Assembly (NCBI GenBank): GCA_017997825.1
Contig: JAGOEH010000001.1
Span: forward strand, 1 to 56,464
Source of the DNA: Candidatus Delongbacteria bacterium
GTDB lineage: Bacteria > JAGOEH01
Direction: 5' to 3'
Length of the DNA: 56,464 nt
Positions within the stretch are counted from its first letter, which is position 1. Every line of letters begins with the position of its first letter. The position numbers and the translations under genes were made by a program. Under the pieces are notes generated by a model, which was given only the letters and a program-made list of their open reading frames with translations, was not told the DNA's origin and made no database searches. Below are positions 1-7,620 of the stretch, in pieces.

Positions 1-1602
1 GTTTCGGATATCTGGGTACGTTCTTACGATTACGGTTATGCTGCAGGCGAATACTCCACCCCTCATTCCTATTTTACCTACGGACAGGACTGGAGCGGCC
101 CGATCGTCGGTCCATACCTGATCTCCTGGGGCTCCGGCAGCTATTACGGGGATGCCCTGATGAAGATCGTGTTCGAATACCCGAACGGAACACCGCCTCA
201 GGTACTCGGCATGACCCGTCCCAACAACACCTATGACCTGGCCGGAAACAAAAGTGTAACGGCTACCATCGCTGATGCCGATGGAACTATTGCTTCCGCC
301 AACCTGATGTATGCGGTTAGCGCCGGTGCCGCCACCTATCAGAGTGTGGCTATGACTTATAACGACACCAAGGGGACCTGGACCGGAACGATCAGCGGTT
401 CTTTCGCGGCCGGTGATACGGTTTACTATTATGTCGAAGCCACCGATAACGACGGTAAAGCCCGTAATAACCAGAGTGGTAAGCAGTATTTCCGCATCAT
501 GGCTCCCGAAAATGCCCAGGCCCAGATCCTGGTTGTCCTGGAAAGCGAAGATGACCAGGCCGTGTATGAGACGATTCTGGCTAAACTGGGTAAACAGTAT
601 GAACTCTGGGTTGTGCCGGACAATAATGGAATCGACGCCACCATCATCGCTCATCCTCAGTGGAAAACCATTCTGTGGAACGCTCACGGCTCAGCGTACA
701 TGTTCTATCCGCAGTACACCAAAGACGTACTGGCGAATTACAAGCCTATCTGGAAGCAGATCTTTACCTTTCTGGATAACGGCGGGAGTCTCTTCTATTC
801 CGACTACGATTATTTCTATACCTGCGCCAGTGGAACAGATTCGACCATGGATCTGGCCGGAACATCAGTCGGCGTGAGTATTGGCAAAGTCGGGGAAACC
901 CATGCCGGTTACAGCTACTTTGGGGTCCAAACGTTCTGGAGCGATCCGTGTCTTGTCACGGATGCTTATTATCCCAAGGGCGAAAAAGACTTTGCCGGCG
1001 TTGCTTCCGATCCGATCACCAATGACTGGGCGAGCACTGATCTGACGGCGGTCGATCGTACCGATCACTGGGGTGATTATGTCGAAGTCGCTCCCAACTC
1101 CAAAAAGATTCTGACCGGTAAGGCCTACGGCTACGACGTTGGTACCCGTACCTCCAACGGTACCTGGGCCACTGTCTTCCTGCCCTGGAATTTTTCGATT
1201 TTGGCCGATACCACCGGCGGTGCCAATACCTCGCCGGATGCCGAAAAACTTATGAAAAACATCCTGGATTACCTGGATGCCAAAACCAGCGGTATCGACG
1301 ATGATCCCTTCTATACCAATCCGATGCGAACGGAGCTGTTCAGCAACTATCCCAACCCGTTCAACCCGACTACTGAACTCTCCTTCAGCCTGGCCCAGGC
1401 CGGAACGGTTCAGCTCGAAATCTACGATATCGTCGGCCAGAAGGTCAAAACCCTGGTCAACGACTACAAATCGGTCGGAACCTATCGTCTAAGCTGGAAC
1501 GGTTTGGATGATTCCGGGAATAAAGTGTCGTCCGGCGTCTATTTCTATCGCCTCAAAACCGCCGATTACACTAAAACCCAGAAAATGATGTTCCTGAAAT
1601 AA
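1..1602 (+). CDS. Secreted protein with T9SS C-terminal sorting domain (5'-truncated)
   Basis: The reading frame is open from base 1, so the gene begins left of the window; about 533 codons are visible. The visible part contains an Ig/fibronectin-like beta segment (about residues 60-165, with the VYYYVEATDNDG strand pattern). A globular domain follows with ILVVLESEDDQ and ILWNAHGS, which resembles the gingipain/caspase-like or GATase-like folds of FCB secreted proteins; I cannot assign a catalytic site. The last 85 residues form a typical type IX secretion sorting domain: NYPNPFNPTTELSFSL, then a strand pattern ending in SSGVYFYRLKT and a basic tail. The mature protein is therefore expected outside the cell or on its surface. 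A strong terminator follows the stop codon, so it ends its transcript. The function of the central domain is unknown. Confidence 0.85.
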   Translation, partial: VSDIWVRSYDYGYAAGEYSTPHSYFTYGQDWSGPIVGPYLISWGSGSYYGDALMKIVFEYPNGTPPQVLGMTRPNNTYDLAGNKSVTATIADADGTIASANLMYAVSAGAATYQSVAMTYNDTKGTWTGTISGSFAAGDTVYYYVEATDNDGKARNNQSGKQYFRIMAPENAQAQILVVLESEDDQAVYETILAKLGKQYELWVVPDNNGIDATIIAHPQWKTILWNAHGSAYMFYPQYTKDVLANYKPIWKQIFTFLDNGGSLFYSDYDYFYTCASGTDSTMDLAGTSVGVSIGKVGETHAGYSYFGVQTFWSDPCLVTDAYYPKGEKDFAGVASDPITNDWASTDLTAVDRTDHWGDYVEVAPNSKKILTGKAYGYDVGTRTSNGTWATVFLPWNFSILADTTGGANTSPDAEKLMKNILDYLDAKTSGIDDDPFYTNPMRTELFSNYPNPFNPTTELSFSLAQAGTVQLEIYDIVGQKVKTLVNDYKSVGTYRLSWNGLDDSGNKVSSGVYFYRLKTADYTKTQKMMFLK

Positions 1603-1625
1603 TTCAGTTTCATTGATCAACCCCA

Positions 1626-1658
1626 GGGGGTATTCCAGCCGGAATACCCCCTTTTTTT
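1626..1658 (+). terminator. Intrinsic terminator
   Basis: An 11-bp GC-rich perfect stem (1626-1636 with 1641-1651) has a 4-nt loop and is followed by seven T. It lies 24 bases after the stop codon of the T9SS cargo gene. Confidence 0.93.
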
Positions 1659-1687
1659 ATTGTAGCGGGAATCGAATCTCTTATCTG

Positions 1688-1716
1688 TTGACAAACATGG
1701 GTGTCTAAATTATATT
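1688..1716 (+). promoter_or_regulatory. Sigma70-type promoter upstream of manC
   Basis: TTGACA (1688-1693) is separated by exactly 17 bases from TATATT (1711-1716). The predicted start of transcription is near 1723, leaving a leader of about 120 bases before manC. It follows the terminator of the previous gene and would drive manC and the overlapping protease gene. Confidence 0.75.
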
Positions 1717-1843
1717 GGATTAAGCTTCAATCGTATGGAATAATCAGGTCTCGACATTCCGGTTCGCTATTCGCTATACCAATGATTGGGCATCATGGAC
1801 CGGATGGAGACCATCATGCTGATGATGAATAAAGGAATGAACC

Positions 1844-2893
1844 ATGGACTATGCCGTAATTTTAGCTGGAGGTAAGGGGGAACGGTTGTGGCCGCTGAGT
1901 CGACGAGAGCAGCCCAAACAACTGGTCCGGGTTTTCAGCCGTCTGACCATGCTGGAAGAAACCTTAAAACGGTTGGAAGGCCTGATACCGATCGAACAAA
2001 CGGTGATTGTGTGTAATGGATTTCTGGCCGAAAAAATAAAACGATCCATACCCGCTTTGGATCACCGGAATTTTGTCGTAGAACCCCAGGGCCGCAATTC
2101 CGCCCCGGCCCTCTATCTGGCGGCGGCCTGCCTCGAAAAACGGGATCCGGATTCCTCGATGGTGGTCCTCACCTCGGATCATTACATAACCCCGCCGGAC
2201 CTGTTCCAGCAAACCATCAATCAAGCCCTCCGGCTTGCCCGGGATAAACAGGCTTTGGTAACCCTCGGCATTCCGCCGCGCTATCCTGAAACCGGCTACG
2301 GCTATATTATCACCCATCCGGATGGGCGGGTGGAACGATTTGCCGAAAAGCCCGATCACGATACGGCGGTTGCCTATATCCGCCAGGGGAATACCTACTG
2401 GAACAGCGGGATGTTCATCTGGGAGACCCGCCGCTTGATCCAGGCTCTTGAAACTTATCAGCCGGCCGATTATCGGATCTGGAAGGATTTGATGGAACTG
2501 CCCGAAGCCGATCTGATGGCCGGGCATACCCAATCGGTTTTCAGCCGTTTCACTGCCACCTCCATCGATTATGCCGTCATGGAAAAGGCCGACAATGTAT
2601 GGTGCATCCCCGCCGCCTTCGAGTGGAATGACGTCGGTTCATGGCTTTCCCTTCAGACTATCGCCGCCATGGATGCCGATCATAATATCATCTCCGAATT
2701 AATGGCGACTATCGACAGTCATGACAATATCTTCTATTCCCCGGATCATCTGATCGCCGCCATTGGCATCCATGACCTGGTTGTTGTTTCGATCGGACAA
2801 ATCACGCTGGTCTGCCCCAAGGATCGGGCCCAGGATGTCAAGAAAATACTGGCGATGATGGCCGCTAACCCTAAACTGGAAGAGCATTTGTGA
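1844..2893 (+). CDS. manC: Mannose-1-phosphate guanylyltransferase
   Basis: The enzyme makes GDP-mannose from mannose-1-phosphate and GTP in the cytoplasm, the donor for mannose and deoxy-sugars in polysaccharide. The N-terminus carries the nucleotidyltransferase signature LAGGKGERLWPLSR (about residues 8-21). FAEKPD (about 166-171) and NSGMFIW (about 187-193) are the sugar-binding signatures of the family. At 349 residues it is a single-domain GMP type without the C-terminal cupin isomerase domain of long ManC/CpsB proteins. The ATG is preceded by AAAGGAA. The gene overlaps the following protease gene by 4 bases (GTGA), so the two are translationally coupled. Confidence 0.93.
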   Translation: MDYAVILAGGKGERLWPLSRREQPKQLVRVFSRLTMLEETLKRLEGLIPIEQTVIVCNGFLAEKIKRSIPALDHRNFVVEPQGRNSAPALYLAAACLEKRDPDSSMVVLTSDHYITPPDLFQQTINQALRLARDKQALVTLGIPPRYPETGYGYIITHPDGRVERFAEKPDHDTAVAYIRQGNTYWNSGMFIWETRRLIQALETYQPADYRIWKDLMELPEADLMAGHTQSVFSRFTATSIDYAVMEKADNVWCIPAAFEWNDVGSWLSLQTIAAMDADHNIISELMATIDSHDNIFYSPDHLIAAIGIHDLVVVSIGQITLVCPKDRAQDVKKILAMMAANPKLEEHL

Positions 2894-4782
2894 TTAAACG
2901 GCACCTGATTTATAACCTGATCCTGTGGATGGGACTGATTTCCATTACGTGGGCCCAGCCCTCATCCGAGATGCGTAAGGTATGGCTCTTTTTAACCGAT
3001 AAAGGGCCACATCGATTGGAGCGTCTGGAGCGTTCCGCTCAAGCTCTGCCTGAATGCCGGCGGCAATGGCGGAGTCGTTTTATGAGGGGATCCCTGGTAG
3101 ATTCGCTCGATCTGCCGGTTGATTCCCTTTACCTGGAGGAAATCCGAAACCGTGTCATCCAAATCCGTTATGCCAGCAAACTGCTCAATGCGGTCAGCGT
3201 GGTGGCTACCCCGCAAAACCTGGATTCATTATCTAAACTTCCCTTTGTACGCGAAATTGTTCCCCTGGCCATGCGTTCATCCCGACCCCTTCCCCAACCC
3301 TTGCCCCGGGAATTGATGAAAGACTCGGATATCGATTATCTGGAACAGATTCGGCAGATCCGCGTCGATCTGTTACATCAAGAGGGATATCATGGAGAGG
3401 GAATCCGGATCGGAATTTTGGATACCGGGTTCGATCTGGATCATGAGGCCTTTAAAACGATGAAAGTCATTTATAAATATGATGTGATCAATAACGATAC
3501 CATCGTCAGGAACGAAACCGGGCAGGACGGCAATGGACAGGATCGGCATGGGACCAATTGTCTGTCCATCCTGGGCGGGAATCTGGATGGTATGTTTTTG
3601 GGTCCGGCCTGGGGGGCTGAATTCATATTGGTCAAAACCGAAATGGATATCGATGAGGATCCGATCGAGGAGGACTATTATGTGCAGGGGCTCGAAATCT
3701 GTGCTGATTCGGGGGCGGCGGTCATCTCGACCTCTCTGGGATACAATGACTGGTATGATTATGAGGATTTTGACGGTAAGAGCACAGTAACCGCCAAAGC
3801 GGTCAATTTACTGGCCGAAACCCGGGATATCCTGGTAGTGGTGGCGGTCGGGAATGAGGGTAATAAAACCCCGCACAGCCTGATCACACCCAGCGACGCT
3901 TTTGGGGCGCTGGCGGTCGGAGCCGTTAAGGCCGACGGTCAAATCGCCGACTTCAGTTCGAGCGGCCCCACCTACGATGGACGTATCAAACCCGATATCC
4001 TGGCCCGCGGATATATGACCTATCACGTATACCCGCAATCATCCAACCTGATCACCCAGGGTAATGGTACCAGTTATGCCACTCCTCTGGTGGCCGGAGC
4101 CTGCGCCCTGATCCGCCAAAAAAATCCCGATTGGATGGTCTCCTATCTGATCGATCGTGTCCGGGCTTCAGGCAGTCTGGCTAACCAGCCCAGTAATACC
4201 TTGGGATATGGTTTGCTGGATGCCTACCAGGCTTCCAGCCAAACCCGGAACGTTAAAGGATATGTCATCAACACCGATTCGATGAAACTGGAAAATGTAT
4301 CCATCATCCTCACCTCAGAAGGACGATCCGATACCACCATCACCAACGCCGTGGGATTCTTCAGCTTTTCCGCTTCCCTTCAAATCGGTCAGCTCCTGGC
4401 CGTTGCCTGTCCCGGCTATACCCCCCTATCTCGATCGATTACCGATGCCGATTTTACGAAGGATTTTTTGACTATTACCCTATCCCCTCATGACCGGCAC
4501 AATCCCATCTGCTATCCGAATCCGGCTTCCGGCTTCTTTACCGTCCAATTCTATCAGCCCGTTTCAGATTATCACCTGCGGCTGTTCGATGTGGCCGGCG
4601 AATGCCTGCTGGATCATCACCTGCAAAATTGGGAAAAGAATCCGGTTTTCACCTATGCGGTTCCCGGATCGGTTCCAACCGCTGAAAATGTGTTTTCCAT
4701 CCGTCCATTAACCCCCGGTCTCTATATTCTATCAATCCTGGCGGATCACCGGCACACCCGACAAAAGCTGATGATCAAATAA
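2890..4782 (+). CDS. Secreted subtilisin-like serine protease (S8) with T9SS sorting domain
   Basis: The GTG start overlaps the manC stop. A signal peptide occupies about residues 1-22. An N-terminal propeptide-like region precedes the S8 catalytic domain. The triad is visible: Asp178 in ILDTGFD, His220 in DRHGTN and Ser395 in GNGTSYATP. After the peptidase domain (to about 450) comes a carboxypeptidase-regulatory-like beta domain (VKGYVINTDSMKLENVSI). The final segment CYPNPASGFFTVQF...PGLYILSIL is a type IX secretion sorting domain. The protein should be exported by Sec, then T9SS, and act at the surface. Coupling to manC is notable because T9SS cargo is attached to a lipopolysaccharide in studied Bacteroidota; that link here is inference. 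Confidence 0.9.
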   Translation: MIKRHLIYNLILWMGLISITWAQPSSEMRKVWLFLTDKGPHRLERLERSAQALPECRRQWRSRFMRGSLVDSLDLPVDSLYLEEIRNRVIQIRYASKLLNAVSVVATPQNLDSLSKLPFVREIVPLAMRSSRPLPQPLPRELMKDSDIDYLEQIRQIRVDLLHQEGYHGEGIRIGILDTGFDLDHEAFKTMKVIYKYDVINNDTIVRNETGQDGNGQDRHGTNCLSILGGNLDGMFLGPAWGAEFILVKTEMDIDEDPIEEDYYVQGLEICADSGAAVISTSLGYNDWYDYEDFDGKSTVTAKAVNLLAETRDILVVVAVGNEGNKTPHSLITPSDAFGALAVGAVKADGQIADFSSSGPTYDGRIKPDILARGYMTYHVYPQSSNLITQGNGTSYATPLVAGACALIRQKNPDWMVSYLIDRVRASGSLANQPSNTLGYGLLDAYQASSQTRNVKGYVINTDSMKLENVSIILTSEGRSDTTITNAVGFFSFSASLQIGQLLAVACPGYTPLSRSITDADFTKDFLTITLSPHDRHNPICYPNPASGFFTVQFYQPVSDYHLRLFDVAGECLLDHHLQNWEKNPVFTYAVPGSVPTAENVFSIRPLTPGLYILSILADHRHTRQKLMIK

Positions 4783-4970
4783 AGCCTGTATTTGTCCCAT
4801 ATATAAGACAATCGTGGCAGAAATGAGACATCCGATGGGTGAGGAGTGCGGGTAAAAGATGGTTCAATGGAGTAAAAACGAGCGATACGCTTTCCAAACG
4901 AAGGCGTTAGATTAATTGGGTATGGTAAATGCATCCATGGATGAGTGAGACGCTAACAAAGGAGACGAGG

Positions 4971-5894
4971 ATGAAATCCATATATCTTTTATGCTTGACA
5001 CTGCTGATGGTTCAGTGTTATACCCTGCTGAAGGATCCCAATCAGCCGATCACCGACTGGGATGCCGATCCGGATGGAACGGAAACGACGGTTGATGCTC
5101 AGACATACTATGATCCGTATTCCATGGTCGACAACAGTTGGAGTATGACCTATTACTCCTCCTATGATCCCTGGTTCGATCAATACCGCTGGTCGGTTTT
5201 GTACGATCCGTATTATTATTCGTCGTTTCATTCCTGGTATTATCCGGTCTATTATCCGACCTATTACTATTATCATCACCATGACCAAGGTCATGATCGG
5301 AGTCCGGTAGCTTATCAGGCAAAAGCTTATAAGTCGAGTCCGTTGGTCTTTCAGAAAAGTAAAACCTCCCAAGAGAAGCCGGTGACTCAACTCTTTAATC
5401 CGCAATTGATTGCGAGGCCAAAGCCGGGATCTCCATCACCGAGTCAGGATGGCGGATGGATTTCAACCGATAATACGGGCTCATCGGGATCGGCCTCCTC
5501 CAATTCGTCAAGCGGAGCCCCTCTGCTTCGCGCCAAGAGCAGTTCGGATCAAACATCGGAAGGGTCATCCACTAAGGACAATTCTGCTCCGACCGGTCAT
5601 TCCAAGAGCGGCTTTAACGGAAGCTTCTTCGGAGGGTATAGCCAACCCAGCTCTCCATCGATCCATTCCAACAGTGGAAGTAATCCGACATCCCAGCCCA
5701 AGAGCTCCTCTGCCGGTTCTTCCGGGAGTTCACCATCGATCGGGCGACCCGATAAAGCTTCTTCCCCTTCGATAACCCCATCCGTCAAATCGGCTGCACC
5801 GGCCTCAACCTCGTCTCAATCGAGTCAGTCGTCGACTTCACCCTCCTCTAAAGCAGCCCCAAGCGTCAAAGCCAAGGAAAAAAAGGAGAAATAA
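4971..5894 (+). CDS. Exported Tyr/Ser-rich low-complexity protein, possible lipoprotein
   Basis: The start chosen at 4971 is preceded by AAAGGAG and begins a hydrophobic signal (MKSIYLLCLTLLMVQC); an upstream in-frame ATG at 4929 lacks both. Cys16 sits where a lipobox cysteine would be, but Gln at -1 is atypical, so lipidation is uncertain. Residues about 40-110 are extraordinarily rich in Tyr with Asp, Pro, Trp and His, including PTYYYYHHHDQGHD. From about 150 to the end the protein is Ser/Pro/Gly low complexity with a Lys-rich tail. No known domain is recognised. It lies one base upstream of a FadL-type barrel gene and supplies that gene's ribosome binding site, so the two are co-translated. 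The lengthy disordered tail suggests an envelope-exposed, perhaps adhesive or scaffold role, but this is speculation. Confidence 0.8.
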   Translation: MKSIYLLCLTLLMVQCYTLLKDPNQPITDWDADPDGTETTVDAQTYYDPYSMVDNSWSMTYYSSYDPWFDQYRWSVLYDPYYYSSFHSWYYPVYYPTYYYYHHHDQGHDRSPVAYQAKAYKSSPLVFQKSKTSQEKPVTQLFNPQLIARPKPGSPSPSQDGGWISTDNTGSSGSASSNSSSGAPLLRAKSSSDQTSEGSSTKDNSAPTGHSKSGFNGSFFGGYSQPSSPSIHSNSGSNPTSQPKSSSAGSSGSSPSIGRPDKASSPSITPSVKSAAPASTSSQSSQSSTSPSSKAAPSVKAKEKKEK

Positions 5895-5895
5895 T

Positions 5896-7260
5896 ATGTT
5901 CAAGCGGATTTTTGTGGTATGGATACTGATGATGGTGCCGATTGTAGCGGATGATCCGATCCTGTTCGATGTCAATTATCCCTGGATGACGGATATCCGC
6001 GAGTATCTGGCTTGGAACGATTCATGGGGCAGCGCCCGCGCCGTTGGAATGTCCGGGGCCGTTTCCGCTTTGTCCGAAAACGTGGAGGGAGCCATTCTGA
6101 ATCCGGCCGCATTAGGATTAATGAAACACACCAGCCTGGACTTTTCGTTGAATTACCGTAAGAATCAGTCGGATTTCAATTACAACGGAACCGATAACTC
6201 CAATTCCATCAATCGGTTCAGCTTCTCATCCCTGGGAATGATCTATATCTATCCGGTGTATCGCGGGAGTGTGGTGATGTCGTTCGGGTATCAGAAACTC
6301 AAAGATTTTACCCAATCCCAGAGTTTTTCCGGATATACCTCCGGTGTTCAGCGCAGCCAGCCCAATCTGTACGAAGAAAACTCGGAAGATAAACGCGGCT
6401 ATCTCGGCAGCCTCTATTTTTCCACCGCTGTCCAGGTCACCCCCAATGTCTATCTGGGCGGTACCCTCAACTTTCTGAGCGGTGAATACAACTATAATTT
6501 TGATATTGAACGCCAGGATCCCCAGAATGTCTATGGATTGATGAATTACATCCGCAAATTCGATACCCAGGATGATCTGTCCGGTTTCAACTTCGTATTG
6601 GGCGGCTTATATACTATGAATGACAAATGGCGCTTTTCGATGGCATTCACCTCTCCCAGTTGGATCAAGGTGGATGAGGAAATCCGGCAATACCTGTTTG
6701 CGGAAGATCTTCAAAATTATTACGGTTGGTATGATAATAACGGAAATATCGTCTGGTTCGAATCGGAATACGATTACCGGATTCAGCTCCCGATGAAAGT
6801 CAACTTCGGAATCGGATATAAGGATAATAATCTGGCCGTCGGTCTGGATCTGAATTTCTCCGATTACACACAGTTGGACTATAACCGTGATCCCTTTGAG
6901 GGATTCAACCATACCCGGCGGATCAGCAAGATTTATCAGTCCAGTTGGGGTATGGCGTTGGGCGCTGAGTACTTTTTTCCTGAATCGATCATGTTTGTGC
7001 TGGGGGGGGTGCAATACCAGACCATTCCCTATAAATACGGCCGCGAAGCTTATATCAACGCCACCAACGATCTTGAAATCGCATCGGCTAAGGGAAATGA
7101 CGATAAACTGGGATTTTCCGCCGGGTTCGGGGTCGTGCTGGACAAGAGCCTGCGCTGGAATCTGGTCTACCAGCACGAAACCTACCAGGTCGGTGAAAAT
7201 CTACTGACTGAAAAGTATACCTTTAACCAGTTCGTCACCGGGATTACATTCAGATTTTAA
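5896..7260 (+). CDS. Outer-membrane beta-barrel of the OmpP1/FadL (or PorV-like) superfamily
   Basis: The 454-residue protein has a signal peptide (about 1-18). After it comes the family's conserved N-terminal stretch: GSARAVGMSGAVSAL, then ENVEGAILNPAALG. The rest is a run of alternating amphipathic beta strands ending in an aromatic C-terminal strand (FVTGITFRF), which is the usual recognition signal for barrel insertion. Proteins of this family carry hydrophobic compounds across the outer membrane, or serve as the PorV shuttle of T9SS; the sequence alone does not decide between them. The ATG follows the preceding exported-protein gene by one base and uses AAGGAG within that gene's tail. 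Confidence 0.85.
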   Translation: MFKRIFVVWILMMVPIVADDPILFDVNYPWMTDIREYLAWNDSWGSARAVGMSGAVSALSENVEGAILNPAALGLMKHTSLDFSLNYRKNQSDFNYNGTDNSNSINRFSFSSLGMIYIYPVYRGSVVMSFGYQKLKDFTQSQSFSGYTSGVQRSQPNLYEENSEDKRGYLGSLYFSTAVQVTPNVYLGGTLNFLSGEYNYNFDIERQDPQNVYGLMNYIRKFDTQDDLSGFNFVLGGLYTMNDKWRFSMAFTSPSWIKVDEEIRQYLFAEDLQNYYGWYDNNGNIVWFESEYDYRIQLPMKVNFGIGYKDNNLAVGLDLNFSDYTQLDYNRDPFEGFNHTRRISKIYQSSWGMALGAEYFFPESIMFVLGGVQYQTIPYKYGREAYINATNDLEIASAKGNDDKLGFSAGFGVVLDKSLRWNLVYQHETYQVGENLLTEKYTFNQFVTGITFRF

Positions 7261-7310
7261 GAATTGAGATTTTCCGATCTTTCCGGTAAGTCAAACGCTC
7301 AAAGAAATCA

Positions 7311-7342
7311 AAGGGTGTTCATTCGATGAACACCCTTTTTTA
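7311..7342 (+). terminator. Intrinsic terminator
   Basis: A 12-bp perfect stem (7311-7322 with 7326-7337) with a 3-nt loop is followed by a T run. It lies 50 bases after the barrel gene and closes the 1844-7260 transcription unit. Confidence 0.93.
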
Positions 7343-7563
7343 ATTTGTGCGCCCGGCAGGGCGCACCTTGGCTTAAGTTTGATGGATAGAGGAATGGTGG
7401 ATTTTCAATCTGTAAGGGATCGCTACTGGTCGAAAGCAAGACGGTGCTGGTGGGGTGGCAAATAGTTAATGATGGTTTTCTGTGTGGGTGATTGTCATAA
7501 GGCATTACGGAATAGATTATCAAACGGAGTGATATAATGGGGAGGGGGTAGTTTTAAAGATTA
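7343..7563. other. Intergenic region without a convincing gene
   Basis: These 221 bases lie between two facing terminators (7311-7342 and 7565-7599). They hold a short GC-rich inverted repeat at 7347-7366 and a TG-extended TATAAT at 7533-7538 with no good -35 box. I see no supported coding region or RNA gene. Confidence 0.6.
7347..7366. repeat. Dispersed GC-rich inverted repeat, copy 1
   Basis: GTGCGCCC, four bases, then GGGCGCAC. A near-copy in inverse orientation lies at 41307-41325. Both copies sit directly beside an intrinsic terminator. Confidence 0.5.
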
Positions 7564-7564
7564 T

Positions 7565-7599
7565 AAAAAAAGCCGGAACAGAGAGTGTCTGTTCCGGCT
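7565..7599 (-). terminator. Intrinsic terminator of the OPT transporter gene
   Basis: A 12-bp perfect stem (7571-7582 with 7588-7599) has a 5-nt loop. Read on the minus strand it is followed by six T, and it lies just past the stop codon at 7621. Confidence 0.92.
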
Positions 7600-7620
7600 G
7601 AAAAAAAGAGGGATGGGAAA

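Noticed and set aside
7343-7563. Possible small RNA between two terminators (TG-extended TATAAT at 7533)
   Set aside because: No matching -35 box, and a transcript from it would run only into the OPT terminator region; insufficient support.
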